The position numbers were made by a program, and so were the translations under genes. The notes under the pieces were generated by a model. The model was given only the letters and a program-made list of their open reading frames with translations. It ran no database searches and was not told the DNA's origin. Below are positions 42,169-50,905 of a DNA stretch of 64,000 bases, in pieces (position 1 is the stretch's first letter; each line of letters starts with the position of its first letter). Location of the stretch: the NCBI GenBank assembly GCA_016711875.1, contig JADJSD010000001.1:1488001-1552000 (forward strand), in the 5' to 3' direction. The stretch comes from Betaproteobacteria bacterium (GTDB taxonomy: Bacteria > Pseudomonadota > Gammaproteobacteria > Burkholderiales > Usitatibacteraceae).

Positions 42169-43175
42169 CCGATCGCTTCGCCCCCGCCGACCTCGAATCC
42201 CTGATGCGCCGCGCCCTCGAACGCTCGGGGGCCACGCCCGCCATGGCCGCAGCCACGGCCGCCGCCCTCGTCGCGGCGGAGCTCGACGGCATCCCGTCCC
42301 ACGGCGCCTCGCGCATCCCGCAGTACTGCGGCCACGTGGCCAACGGCCGCGCCACCGGTTCGGCGGTGCCTCGCATCGCGAACGAACGCGGCGGCGCGGT
42401 GCTCGTGGATGCGGGCGGCGGCCTCGCCTTCGAGGCGTGCGCGCTTGCCACGCACGAACTCGCGGATCGCGCGAAGCGCCACGGCGTCGCCTTCGCGAGC
42501 GTCGCCAACAGCAACCATTTCGGCGTCGCCGCCTACCACGTGGAACCTCTCGCCCGGGCCGGCCTCGTCGCGCTCGCCTTCGGCAATTCGCCCGGCGCCA
42601 TGCCCATGTGGGGCGGCAAGCGCGCGATCTTCGGCACGAACCCGATCGCCGCGGCCTTCCCCCGCCGCCGGGGCGAGCCCATCGTCATCGACCTGAGCCT
42701 CTCGGAAGTCGCCCGCGGCAAGATCATGGTGGCCGCCCGCGACGGCAAACCCATACCCCTCGGCTGGGCGCTCGACAAGGACGGCAACCCGACCACGGAC
42801 GCGAAGGCCGCCCTCGAGGGCATGATGGTTCCGGCGGGCGGCGCCAAGGGCGCCATGCTCGCGCTCGTGGTGGAACTGCTCGCGTGCGCGCTCTCCGGAT
42901 CCGCTTTCGGTTTCGAGTCCGACAGCTTCTTCACGGAGTCGGGCAAGCCCACCCGCATCGGCCAGGCCTTCCTCGCCATCGATCCGGGCGCGCTCGCCGG
43001 CAACGACGTGTTCCTCGAACGCGTCGAGACGCTCGTCGCCGCGATGCTGGCCGACGAAGGCGTTCGCATCCCGGGTGACAGGCGCCGGGCCAACCGCGAG
43101 AAGATCGCCAGGGACGGCATCGCGGTCCCGCCGGATCTCGCGGGAAAGATCGCGACACTCGCGGGGGAGGGCTGA
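42165..43175 (+). CDS. Ldh2-family (malate/L-lactate/sulfolactate-type) NAD(P)-dependent dehydrogenase
   Basis: 336 aa; ATGA overlap with the TRAP permease. Family hallmarks: ELDGIPSHGASRIPQYC, VANSNHFGVAAYHVEPLARAGLVALAFGNSPGAMPMWGGKRAIFGTNPIAAAFPRR (SNHFG catalytic region), VIDLSLSEVARGKI, and GGAKGAMLALVVELLACALSGSAFG. The fold is unlike classic Rossmann lactate dehydrogenases. The family includes ComC, a sulfolactate dehydrogenase, which would fit a SuyAB partner, but also malate and 2,3-diketogulonate enzymes. It oxidises or reduces a 2-hydroxy acid in the cytoplasm. Confidence 0.85.
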   Translation: MTDRFAPADLESLMRRALERSGATPAMAAATAAALVAAELDGIPSHGASRIPQYCGHVANGRATGSAVPRIANERGGAVLVDAGGGLAFEACALATHELADRAKRHGVAFASVANSNHFGVAAYHVEPLARAGLVALAFGNSPGAMPMWGGKRAIFGTNPIAAAFPRRRGEPIVIDLSLSEVARGKIMVAARDGKPIPLGWALDKDGNPTTDAKAALEGMMVPAGGAKGAMLALVVELLACALSGSAFGFESDSFFTESGKPTRIGQAFLAIDPGALAGNDVFLERVETLVAAMLADEGVRIPGDRRRANREKIARDGIAVPPDLAGKIATLAGEG

Positions 43176-43178
43176 ACC

Positions 43179-43661
43179 ATGGCGCCGTTCGAAGCCTGCG
43201 TGAAGACGCCCTTCGCGACTCTTGGCATTTCCGCCGACGACCGCCACGTCACGGCCATCCGCTACCTCTCGCCCGACGTGCCGGCCCTCGTGCCGAAGAA
43301 GAACACGCTCGCGCACCTGGTGTGCGTGCAGCTCCAGGCCTACCTCGAGAACCCGGCGTTCGACTTCGAGCTGCCCCTGAAGCTCGGCGGCACGCGTCAC
43401 CAGATCGCCGTGTGGGAGGCCATGCAGGCGATCCCGGCGGGCGAGACGAGAACCTACGGCGAGGTCGCCAAGGCCGTGGGTTCGTCGGCGCGTGCCGTCG
43501 GCGGGGCCTGCGGCGCCAACCCCGTCCCGCTCATCGTGCCGTGCCACCGCGTGGTCGCGAACGACGGGTCGCTCGGCGGCTTCATGGGCGTGCGAGGCGA
43601 GGGCTTCGAGCGGTCCATCAAGCGCTGGCTCCTGGAGCATGAAGGCGCCCTCCGCCCCTGA
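43179..43661 (+). CDS. ogt: methylated-DNA--[protein]-cysteine S-methyltransferase
   Basis: 160 aa. TYGEVAKAVGSSARAVGGACGANPVPLIVPCHRVVANDGSLGGFMGVRGEGFERSIKRWLLEHEG holds the DNA-binding helix, the arginine finger and the active-site PCHRV cysteine. It removes methyl groups from O6-methylguanine and is consumed in the reaction. The N-terminal part is short and lacks an Ada-type domain. It overlaps xerD by 23 bp. Confidence 0.93.
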   Translation: MAPFEACVKTPFATLGISADDRHVTAIRYLSPDVPALVPKKNTLAHLVCVQLQAYLENPAFDFELPLKLGGTRHQIAVWEAMQAIPAGETRTYGEVAKAVGSSARAVGGACGANPVPLIVPCHRVVANDGSLGGFMGVRGEGFERSIKRWLLEHEGALRP

Positions 43662-44550
43662 CGTCGCGCTCATCGAACGCTTCGGCGACGCCGTGTGGCT
43701 CGCGGACGGGCTCTCGAGGAACACGCTCGAGAGCTACCGGCGCGACGTGACGCAATTCGCCACGTGGCTCGCCAAGGGGGGCGATGCCGGCCTCCTCGAC
43801 GCCTCACCCGCCCACCTGCACCGCCACCTGGCCTGGCAGGTCACGACGAAGAAGGCGAGCGCCCGCAGCACGGCGCGCCTCGTCTCGTCGCTTCGGCGCT
43901 TCTACCGGTTCGCCTCGGCCGAGGGCCTGCGCCGCGACGATCCCACCGTCGACGTGGAATCGCCCAGGCTGCCGCGCTCGCTGCCCAAGACCCTCTCGGA
44001 AGCCGAGGTCGAGTCGCTCCTCGCCGTGCCCGATACCGGCACCGACGCCGGCCTTCGCGACAAGGCGATGCTGGAGACGCTCTACGCGAGCGGGCTTCGC
44101 GTCTCCGAGCTCGTGGGCCTCAAGGTGCAGCAGGTGAGCCTCGACATGGGCGTGGTGCGCGTGCTCGGCAAGGGTGCCAAGGAGCGCCTCACGCCCCTGG
44201 GCGAGGAGGCCGTCGACTGGATCACGCGCTACCTTCGCGAAGCGCGGCCCATGATCCTCGGCGCGAGGAAGTCGGACGCGCTCTTCGTCACCTCGCGCGG
44301 CGGGCCGATGACGCGGCAGGCGTTCTGGGGACTCATCAAGCGCCACGCGGCGCGGGCCGACATCCGCTCGGCCATCTCGCCGCACACGCTCCGCCACGCG
44401 TTCGCGACCCACCTCATCAACCACGGCGCGGACCTGCGCGTCGTCCAGATGCTCCTGGGCCACGCGGACATCTCCACCACGCAGATCTACACGCACGTCG
44501 CGCGCGAGCGGCTCAAGAAGCTGCACGCCAAGCACCACCCGCGCGGATGA
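43639..44550 (+). CDS. xerD: tyrosine recombinase XerD
   Basis: 303 aa. N-terminal core-binding domain (LIERFGDAVWLADGLSRNTLESYRRDVTQFATWL) and C-terminal catalytic domain with the R-K-H-R-H-Y set: SGLRVSELVGLKVQQV, GKGAKERLTPLG, SPHTLRHAFATHLINHGADLRVVQMLLGHADISTTQIYTHVARERLKKLHAKHHPRG. Length and ending match the Xer recombinase that resolves chromosome dimers at dif, together with XerC and FtsK. No dif site was recognised here. It overlaps ogt and the next gene. Confidence 0.93.
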   Translation: MKAPSAPDVALIERFGDAVWLADGLSRNTLESYRRDVTQFATWLAKGGDAGLLDASPAHLHRHLAWQVTTKKASARSTARLVSSLRRFYRFASAEGLRRDDPTVDVESPRLPRSLPKTLSEAEVESLLAVPDTGTDAGLRDKAMLETLYASGLRVSELVGLKVQQVSLDMGVVRVLGKGAKERLTPLGEEAVDWITRYLREARPMILGARKSDALFVTSRGGPMTRQAFWGLIKRHAARADIRSAISPHTLRHAFATHLINHGADLRVVQMLLGHADISTTQIYTHVARERLKKLHAKHHPRG

Positions 44551-45299
44551 GCGAGTGGGCCGAGCTGCCCCTCGTTTTCTGGATCGCGGCCCCGGCCGTG
44601 ATCCTGCTCGCTTACACCGTCTTCGGCATCTCGGGTTTCGGCTCGACTGTGATCGCCATCCCGATCCTCGCCAACTGGATCCCCCTCACGACGCTCGTGC
44701 CCATCATGGTGCTCTCGGACATCGTCTCGGCGATGTTCGTGGGCGGCACGAGCCGGCAGCACGTGAGCTGGACGGAATTGCGCCGGCTCCTGCCCTTCCT
44801 CGTGACGGGCCTCGTGCTCGGCGTGACGGTGCTGGTGAGCGTGCCCCAGAAGCCCCTCGCGGTCGCCCTCGCGCTCTTCTCGATGGGCGTGGGCGTGAGC
44901 ACGCTGCTAAACCCCATGCCCAAGGGCCGAATCTCCGCGTGGTGGTGCGTGCCGGCGGGCACCGTCGCGGGCGTGTTCGGGGCGGTGTTCGGCGCCGGCG
45001 GCCCCATCTACGTGGCCTACCTGACCGGTCGGCTCGGCGACAAGGATGCCGTCCGCGCGACCATCTCGGCCATCATCTCGGTCTCCGCGACCCTGCGCGG
45101 CCTGATGTACCTGGTGGCGGGCCTGCTCGCCAAGGCGAGCGTCCTGGCGGGCATCGCCTTCATCGCCCCCTTCGCCCTTCTGGGCATCCGCCTGGGCTCG
45201 CGCATCCACACCAGGCTCACGCAGGCGCAGATGCGCCGCTTCATCGGCGTGCTGCTGCTCGCCTCCGGGGGCGTTCTCCTCGCGCGCACGCTCCTCTAG
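44547..45299 (+). CDS. TSUP-family (TauE/SafE) membrane permease
   Basis: 250 aa with about eight helices. TSUP pattern: FGISGFGSTVIAIPILANWIPL, LVPIMVLSDIVSAMFVGG, WCVPAGTVAGVFGAVFGAGGPIYVAYLTGRLGDKDAVRATISAIISVSATLRGLMYLVAGLL. The family exports sulfite, sulfoacetate and similar anions. It could remove sulfite made by the SuyAB-like lyase 4.5 kb upstream, but it is coupled to xerD (ATGA), so this is only an inference. Confidence 0.85.
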   Translation: MSEWAELPLVFWIAAPAVILLAYTVFGISGFGSTVIAIPILANWIPLTTLVPIMVLSDIVSAMFVGGTSRQHVSWTELRRLLPFLVTGLVLGVTVLVSVPQKPLAVALALFSMGVGVSTLLNPMPKGRISAWWCVPAGTVAGVFGAVFGAGGPIYVAYLTGRLGDKDAVRATISAIISVSATLRGLMYLVAGLLAKASVLAGIAFIAPFALLGIRLGSRIHTRLTQAQMRRFIGVLLLASGGVLLARTLL

Positions 45300-45310
45300 A
45301 ATCCCGCTCC

Positions 45311-45793
45311 ATGGGCAAGCACACCGGCACGCCGGCCACGAGTTTTCTCGCGCAGCACGGCGTCACCTACACCGAACACGTCTACGACTACGTGGAGCAC
45401 GGCGGCACGTCCGTCTCGTCCTCTTCGCTGGGCGTTCCCGAGCACGAGGTGGTGAAGACCCTCGTCATGGAGAACGACAAGGGCGAACCCCTCGTGGTGC
45501 TGATGCACGGCGACCGCAAGGTTTCCACCAAGGAGCTCGCGCGGGTCGCGGGGGCGAAGCGCATCTTTCCCTGCAAGCCGGAGGACGCGACGCGCCACTC
45601 GGGGTACCTGGTGGGGGGGTGCTCGCCCTTCGGCACCCGCAAGCGAATGCCCGTGTACATGGAGAAATCCATCCTGGCCCTTCAGCGCATCTACATCAAC
45701 GGAGGCCGCCGCGGCTACCTTCTCGGCATGCCGCCGGGCGAGGTGGTGCGCACCCTCTCGCCCGTCCTTGTCGAGGTCGGACGCGAGGAGTAG
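45311..45793 (+). CDS. ybaK: YbaK/EbsC-type aminoacyl-tRNA deacylase
   Basis: 160 aa. The fold is marked by HEVVKTLVMENDKGEPLVVLMHGDRKVSTKELARVAGAKRIFPCKPEDATRHSGYLVGGCSPFGTRKRMPVYMEKSIL and ILxYINGGRRGYLLGMPP. Members clear Cys-tRNA(Pro) misacylated by ProRS. The conserved catalytic lysine (KTL) and GG(C)SPFG are present. It lies 11 bp after the TSUP gene. Confidence is high for the family and moderate for the exact substrate. Confidence 0.9.
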   Translation: MGKHTGTPATSFLAQHGVTYTEHVYDYVEHGGTSVSSSSLGVPEHEVVKTLVMENDKGEPLVVLMHGDRKVSTKELARVAGAKRIFPCKPEDATRHSGYLVGGCSPFGTRKRMPVYMEKSILALQRIYINGGRRGYLLGMPPGEVVRTLSPVLVEVGREE

Positions 45794-45824
45794 CCTCGGT
45801 TCGACCTTTCCAGGGAGTGAACGC

Positions 45825-46619
45825 ATGAGTTCCAGCGGACCCGGCTTCCCCGTCTCCACCGACGCCGCCAACGACGCCGGCGCGCCTCGCCTCGTGCTGC
45901 CCGGCCGCAGCTGCTCCGCGAGCGAGGGCGTGGACTGGATCTCCACGGGGTGGGGTCTCTTCCGCCGCGCCCCCCTCATGTGGGTCCTCTTCTTCGTGAT
46001 CTACCTGATCATCCAGGTCGCGCTGTCCTTCGTGCCGATCGTGGGCACGTTCGTGGGATACCTCATCGCGCCGCTCTTCGCCGGGGGCGTCACGCTCGGC
46101 TGCCGGTCGCTCGAAACCGGCGGGGAGCTCGAGATCGAGCACCTCTTCGGCGGCTTCCAGCGCAACGCCGGCAACCTGCTGGTGGTGGGCGTGCTCTACA
46201 TCCTGGGCTCGCTCGCGATCCTGCTCGTGTTCGGCCTGTTCGCGGGCTTCTCGATCGTCTCGGCGGTGCTCGTGGGCGGGGAGGAGCACGTCCTGGAGGC
46301 GATCGCCGCCGCCTCGCTGCCCCTCGTGCTGGGTCTTCTCGTGTGCGCGGCGCTCTTCGTGCCGCTCATGGCGGCCTACTGGTTCGCCCCGATGCTGGTG
46401 ATGATGCACGACATGAAGCCCGTGGACGCGATGCGCGAGAGCCTCTTCGCGTGCTTCCGGAACATCCTCTCGTTCCTCGTCTACTCGCTCGTGATGCTGC
46501 TGCTCCTCATCGCGGCGCTCCTGCCCTTCGGGCTGGGGATCCTCGTCTGGGTGCCGTTGATGATGGCCTCGACGTACGCCTCCTACCGGGCCGTCTTCAC
46601 GGAGCCCGAGGCCGGCTGA
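45825..46619 (+). CDS. BPSS1780-family integral membrane protein
   Basis: 264 aa; AGGGAG 6 bp before the ATG. After ~35 polar residues (GRSCSASEGVDWISTGWGLFRRAPLMW is typical), there are about six helices, with FVPIVGTFVGYLIAPLFAGGVTLGCRSLETGGELEIEHLF and YWFAPMLVMMHDMKPVDAMRESLFACFRNILSFLVY. The family is common in Betaproteobacteria and has no known function. It converges on the DUF2905 gene. Confidence 0.82.
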   Translation: MSSSGPGFPVSTDAANDAGAPRLVLPGRSCSASEGVDWISTGWGLFRRAPLMWVLFFVIYLIIQVALSFVPIVGTFVGYLIAPLFAGGVTLGCRSLETGGELEIEHLFGGFQRNAGNLLVVGVLYILGSLAILLVFGLFAGFSIVSAVLVGGEEHVLEAIAAASLPLVLGLLVCAALFVPLMAAYWFAPMLVMMHDMKPVDAMRESLFACFRNILSFLVYSLVMLLLLIAALLPFGLGILVWVPLMMASTYASYRAVFTEPEAG

Positions 46620-46626
46620 ACGCGGC

Positions 46627-46821
46627 CTACAGCACCCGGCCGAGCGCCGTGAGGAACAGCGAGATGAGCACCGTCGAGGTGATCGGCAGGTAGACCAGGC
46701 GCCCGCGGAATTTCACGGTGACGTCGCCGGGAAGCCGGCCCAGCCCGATCTTGCCGAGCTGCGGGGCGAAGAACGAGAGCACCAGCACGGCCACGACGAT
46801 CACGAGGACCCACTTGAGCAT
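46627..46821 (-). CDS. DUF2905 small membrane protein
   Basis: 64 aa. Two helices flank the family core FAPQLGKIGLGRLPGDVTVKFRGRLVYLPITSTVLISLFLTALGRVL. GRLPGDv is the DUF2905 signature. It lies 6 bp downstream of folB on the same strand. Function unknown. Confidence 0.85.
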   Translation of the reverse strand: MLKWVLVIVVAVLVLSFFAPQLGKIGLGRLPGDVTVKFRGRLVYLPITSTVLISLFLTALGRVL

Positions 46822-46827
46822 GGGTCG

Positions 46828-47184
46828 TCAGGCCTTCCGGTGCCGCTCGATCGTCACGCCCACCTTGCGGACGCCGCGCACGTGCCCGAGCTTCGCGACC
46901 GACAGGCGCACCCACGGCGCCTTGAATTCGCCCGTGACGAGGCCCGCGACATGCTCGGCCAGCGCCTCCAGCAGCCCGAAGTGCCTTTCGGCGAGTTCCG
47001 CGCGCACGCGCTCGACCACGTGCCCGTAATGCACGGTGTGCGAGATGTCGTCCGTGCGGCCGGCCTCGGTTCCGGGCACGCCGATCTCCAGGTCCAGCTC
47101 GATCGTCTGGGCGCGCAGCTTCTCCCACTCGTAGATGCCCACCCAGGCGTCCACGCGGAACTCGCGGATGAAGATGTGATCCAT
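46828..47184 (-). CDS. folB: dihydroneopterin aldolase
   Basis: 118 aa. IFIREFRVDAWVGIYEWEKLRAQTIELDLEIGVP, DDISHTVHYGHVVERVRAELAERHFGLLEALAEHVAGLV and RKVGVTIERHRKA match FolB (conserved Y in HYG, E in LLEALAE, K near the C-terminus). It converts dihydroneopterin to 6-hydroxymethyl-dihydropterin in folate synthesis. Divergent from plsY, a common pairing in Proteobacteria. Confidence 0.92.
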   Translation of the reverse strand: MDHIFIREFRVDAWVGIYEWEKLRAQTIELDLEIGVPGTEAGRTDDISHTVHYGHVVERVRAELAERHFGLLEALAEHVAGLVTGEFKAPWVRLSVAKLGHVRGVRKVGVTIERHRKA

Positions 47185-47235
47185 GGAAAGGGGGCGCCGC
47201 AGGAGGGCTTGGAGGAGGGTGGCGTATTGTAAAGT

Positions 47236-47844
47236 ATGGGCATGACAGCAGTCCTCGCCGCGATCATCGCTTACCTCGTGGGCTCGATTCCCTTCGCCGT
47301 GGTCGTGACCCGGGCGATGGGCCTGCCCGATCCGCGGTCCTACGGCTCGGGCAACCCCGGCACCACGAACGTCCTGCGCTCGGGCAGCAAGGTGGCGGCG
47401 CTCCTCACGCTGGTGGGCGATGCGGCCAAGGGCTGGGTGGCGGTGTGGGGCGCGATGAAGCTGGGGCTCGCGGTGGAGGTCGTGGCGATCGTGGCGCTCG
47501 CCGCCTTCCTGGGGCATGTCTTCTCGCTCTGGCTGAAGTTCCAGGGCGGCAAGGGCGTGGCGACGGCGGCGGGCGTGCTTCTCGCGATCGACTGGCGAGT
47601 GGGGCTCGCGACGGTGGGCACCTGGATCCTCGTCGTGGTGGCCACGCGCTATTCGTCCCTCGGCGCGCTGGTGGCGGCGGCGGTCGCGCCAGTCACGGTT
47701 TACGCGTTCCTGGGCGCTGGCCCGCTCTTCGTGGCGAGCCTCGCGATGTGCGCCGTCCTCGTGTGGCGCCACCAGGCCAACATCGGCAAGTTGCTGCGCG
47801 GCGAGGAAAGCCGCATCGGAGAAAAGAAGAAGGCCCCCTCATGA
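47236..47844 (+). CDS. plsY: glycerol-3-phosphate acyltransferase PlsY
   Basis: 202 aa with about five helices. Three PlsY motifs: YLVGSIPFAVVVTRAMGLPDPRSYGSGNPGTTNVLRSGSK, GHVFSLWLKFQGGKGVATAAGVLLAID and VATRYSSLGALVAA. It acylates glycerol-3-phosphate with acyl-phosphate, the first step of phospholipid synthesis. The start of the response regulator gene overlaps its stop (ATGA). Confidence 0.94.
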   Translation: MGMTAVLAAIIAYLVGSIPFAVVVTRAMGLPDPRSYGSGNPGTTNVLRSGSKVAALLTLVGDAAKGWVAVWGAMKLGLAVEVVAIVALAAFLGHVFSLWLKFQGGKGVATAAGVLLAIDWRVGLATVGTWILVVVATRYSSLGALVAAAVAPVTVYAFLGAGPLFVASLAMCAVLVWRHQANIGKLLRGEESRIGEKKKAPS

Positions 47845-48395
47845 GCACTGACGATCTCGATTTCACCAAGACCCTCGCGAAACCCATCCCCGCGCCGAGC
47901 CTCGAGCAGCTGGAATCGGCCAGCCATGAGGCGGCCGTCGGCGGCGCGCACCTGCAGTCGAACGGCTATTACGTCGCGATCGCCCGTCGCACCACGGCCA
48001 AGGTGGCACCGCGCGACGGCGAGCGCTTTTCCCTCCTCGTGGTGGAGGACGACCCGGACCTCGCCAACCTGCTCGGGGACATCTTCGGCGATGCGGGCTT
48101 CGAGGTGCGCAAGGCGAAGAACCGGGCAGAGATCAACGCGGAGGTGAACAAGCCCCTGCTGCCGGACCTCATGCTGCTCGACATCATGCTGCCCGACGCG
48201 GACGGCCTGCAGATCCTCGCGCGGCTGCGCGCGCACTCGAAATTCGCGAGACTGCCGGTGATCATGATGACCGGCAAGGCGGAGGTCGCGGACGTGAAGG
48301 CGGGCCTTGCCGCCGGCGCTGACGGCTACGTGAGCAAGCCCTTCAAGGTGAGCGCGCTGATGATGGCCGTGAACCTGGTGCTCGGCCGAAGCTGA
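47841..48395 (+). CDS. single-domain response regulator with N-terminal extension
   Basis: 184 aa. The receiver domain occupies ~residues 63-180: SLLVVEDDPDLANLLGDIFGDAGFEVRKAKNR, LMLLDIMLPDADGLQILARLRAH (phospho-Asp in LLDIMLPD), IMMTGKAEVADVKAGLAAGADGYVSKPFKVSALMMAVN. The first ~62 residues, with a GGAHLQSNGYYVAIARRTTA segment, are of no recognised fold and there is no output domain. It is translationally coupled to plsY, with no kinase nearby. It may act as a phosphate sink or through protein contacts. Confidence 0.85.
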   Translation: MSTDDLDFTKTLAKPIPAPSLEQLESASHEAAVGGAHLQSNGYYVAIARRTTAKVAPRDGERFSLLVVEDDPDLANLLGDIFGDAGFEVRKAKNRAEINAEVNKPLLPDLMLLDIMLPDADGLQILARLRAHSKFARLPVIMMTGKAEVADVKAGLAAGADGYVSKPFKVSALMMAVNLVLGRS

Positions 48396-48403
48396 GCGGC
48401 CGG

Positions 48404-48766
48404 CTACCGCCGCGGCGGCCACCGCCACCACGTCCACGCCACGAGAAGCGCGAATACCACGTAGAGCGCCGTGAAGACCGCCTCCGGCAGGTCCCAGTAG
48501 AGTGCCGCGCGGACGGCACGCCCCACGAAGCTCTCCGCGCCCGGATTCCGCCCTCGCAGGGCGTCCTCCCACACCGTGAGCGGGCAGGCGATGCCCAGGA
48601 GGCTCTCGGACGCGACGAACGCGATCGCGCCGAGGTGGGCCAGACGGAAAACGCGGTTTCGAGCCCATGACCGCTCTTGCGCGAGGCCGACCCAGATCGC
48701 GGCAAGCCCCCCGACAACGAAGAGGACGAAGGCGGCGTGCACGAGGAGGATCGCGTCGGGGAGCAT
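48404..48766 (-). CDS. DUF2784 membrane protein
   Basis: 120 aa with about four helices: LLVHAAFVLFVVGGLAAIWVGLAQ, RVFRLAHLGAIAFVASESLLGIACPLTVWEDALRGRN and LYWDLPEAVFTALYVVFALLVAWTWWRWPPRR. The HAAFV start and the CPLTxWE motif are characteristic of DUF2784. Function unknown. It is divergent from the first S9 peptidase. Confidence 0.85.
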   Translation of the reverse strand: MLPDAILLVHAAFVLFVVGGLAAIWVGLAQERSWARNRVFRLAHLGAIAFVASESLLGIACPLTVWEDALRGRNPGAESFVGRAVRAALYWDLPEAVFTALYVVFALLVAWTWWRWPPRR

Positions 48767-48818
48767 GCGGTCATTCTGGCCGACTGCCGGGCGATCTGCA
48801 GCACGTTTGCCCAACGCG

Positions 48819-48847
48819 GTTGCAAAGGGAGCGCAGCGTCACTAACA
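48819..48847 (+). promoter_or_regulatory. sigma-70 promoter of the first S9 peptidase
   Basis: TTGCAA (48819-48824), a 17-bp spacer and TAACAT (48842-48847), 70 bp before the ATG at 48918. It lies in the gap divergent from the DUF2784 gene. Confidence 0.6.
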
Positions 48848-48917
48848 TTCGCACGCCTTTCAGAAACGGGCCTTTCCACAAGGGCGGCTCCGACTCCACT
48901 TTCACGAGACCGAATCC

Positions 48918-50897
48918 ATGACTCGCTTGCCCGTCCTGGCCCTCGCGGCCGGCCTTACCCTTGCGGCCACCGGCGCCTTCGCGCAGAAGTCCGCCAGGGA
49001 CATCCCCGTCGAGACGTTCTTCAAGCGCGCGGAGTACACGCAGATGTCCCTCTCGCCCGGCGGCGGGCGCCTCGCGGCTCTTGCGCCGCTCGCCGGGCGC
49101 AACAACCTCGTCGTGATCGACGTGGCCACGCGCGCGCGGAACATCATCACGAGCTTCGAGGAATTCGACGTCGTCGGCTTCTTCTGGGTGAACGACGACC
49201 GCCTGTGCCTTCGGGTTGCGGACGGCCAGGAGGTGACAGGACGCTTCCGCTACCGCGGCTTCTACTGCATCGACCACGATGGAAAGGACATCCGCGATTT
49301 CAACCGGATGAACGGCAAGATCGTGTTCATCGACCCGGTGTATCTCCCGGAGGACAACTCGGTCGAATTCATCGCCTCGATCAACCTTCGCACCCGGTAT
49401 TCCGAGGATCTCTACCGGTTCAACTCGATCACGGGCCGCACGACGCACCTCACGTTCGATTCGCCCGGCGAAGTGGGCCGCTGGGTCCTCGACCGCAAGC
49501 AGGTGCCTCGCCTGGCGGTCACGTCGCCTCAATTCGACCGCCGGTCCGATCCGGATAGCTTCCAGAAGAATGTCGTGTGGTATCGCGAAACCGCGGCCGC
49601 CCCGTGGGAGAAGCTGTGGGAGTACGAGTCGCTCTCCGGCCAGCCGATGGGAGAGATGACCACGCCCATCGCCTTCGACTACGACAACCGCACCCTTTAC
49701 GTCGCCTCCAACCGGGGCGGAAGGGACAAGATGGCCCTCTTCAAGTACGACACGAAGACTCGCGAGTTCGGCGAACTCGTGTTCGGCCACAAGATGATCG
49801 ACGTGCGTGGCGGGCTCATCTTCAGCGCTGCCGAGAAGAAGCTGCTCGGTGTCAGCTACAACGCCGAAATGCCGTCCACCTACTGGTTCGATCCCGCCAT
49901 GGACAAGCTCCAGCGCCAGATCGACGCCACGTTCCCGAAGACGGTCAATGCGATCGGCATTCCGCGCAACGGCGGAAAGTCTGCGCTCGTCTACACCTAC
50001 TCCGACCGCGATCCGGGGATGTACCACCTCATGGACCGCGCCAAGCCCTCCATCGAGCCGATCGCGAAGACGCGCGAATGGCTCGACCCGTCGCTCATGG
50101 CGGAGCGCCGCTTCATCACCTACAAGGCGCGCGACGGCCTGGAGATTCCCGCCTGGCTCACGATTCCCGCCGGTTCGAGCGGCAGGAACCTGCCCCTCAT
50201 CGTGAACGTGCACGGCGGACCGCAGTCGCGAGGCTACTCCGGCGTCTCCTGGGGGCGGTGGCCGGAAGCCCAGTTCTTCGCCTCGCGCGGCTACGCCGTC
50301 CTCGAGCCGGAGCCGCGCCATTCCACCGGCTTCGGGGCGAAGCATTTCCGGAGCGGCCTGCGCAAATGGGGCCAGTCGATGCAGGACGACATCAACGACG
50401 GTGCACTGCACCTGGTGAAGGAGGGAATCGTCGACCGAAGCCGCATGTGCATCCACGGCGGCAGCTACGGCGGCTACGCTTCGGCGATGGGTGCCGTGCG
50501 CGACCCGGACCTCTGGCGCTGCGCCTCGCCCTTCGTCGCGGTGACGGACCTGATCCTGCTTCTGACGGCCGCCGAATCCGACCTGCCGGCGGAGTACCTT
50601 CGCACCGACGCGCGCAAGATGATCGGCGATCCCGACAAGGACCGCGCGATGCTGGAGAAGAACTCGCCCGCGCGGGACGTCTCGAAGGTGAAGGCGCCCA
50701 TCCTCCTCGCCATGGGCTCCGACGACCGCCGCGTGCCCATCGTCCACGGAAACCGCTTCAACGACGCGCTCGTCGCGGCGGGCAAGAAGGTCGAGTACGT
50801 CGTCTACCCGGGCGAAGGCCACGGGTTCAACAAGGACGCCAACGTGATCGACTTCTACACGCGGCTGGAGAAGTTCTTCGCCGAGAACCTGAAGTAG
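48918..50897 (+). CDS. S9-family prolyl oligopeptidase-type peptidase, exported
   Basis: 659 aa. Signal peptide MTRLPVLALAAGLTLAATGAFA, a beta-propeller (~residues 30-380) and a C-terminal alpha/beta hydrolase. Catalytic serine in CIHGGSYGGYASAMGAV (about residue 515); Asp in LLAMGSDDRRVPIVHG; His in YPGEGHGFNK. Oxyanion region LPLIVNVHGGPQSRGYSG. It should cleave peptides in the periplasm. Dipeptidyl peptidase or acylaminoacyl peptidase specificity cannot be told. It faces a second S9 gene, with 8 bp between the stops. Confidence 0.92.
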   Translation: MTRLPVLALAAGLTLAATGAFAQKSARDIPVETFFKRAEYTQMSLSPGGGRLAALAPLAGRNNLVVIDVATRARNIITSFEEFDVVGFFWVNDDRLCLRVADGQEVTGRFRYRGFYCIDHDGKDIRDFNRMNGKIVFIDPVYLPEDNSVEFIASINLRTRYSEDLYRFNSITGRTTHLTFDSPGEVGRWVLDRKQVPRLAVTSPQFDRRSDPDSFQKNVVWYRETAAAPWEKLWEYESLSGQPMGEMTTPIAFDYDNRTLYVASNRGGRDKMALFKYDTKTREFGELVFGHKMIDVRGGLIFSAAEKKLLGVSYNAEMPSTYWFDPAMDKLQRQIDATFPKTVNAIGIPRNGGKSALVYTYSDRDPGMYHLMDRAKPSIEPIAKTREWLDPSLMAERRFITYKARDGLEIPAWLTIPAGSSGRNLPLIVNVHGGPQSRGYSGVSWGRWPEAQFFASRGYAVLEPEPRHSTGFGAKHFRSGLRKWGQSMQDDINDGALHLVKEGIVDRSRMCIHGGSYGGYASAMGAVRDPDLWRCASPFVAVTDLILLLTAAESDLPAEYLRTDARKMIGDPDKDRAMLEKNSPARDVSKVKAPILLAMGSDDRRVPIVHGNRFNDALVAAGKKVEYVVYPGEGHGFNKDANVIDFYTRLEKFFAENLK

Positions 50898-50905
50898 CCG
50901 CCGCC

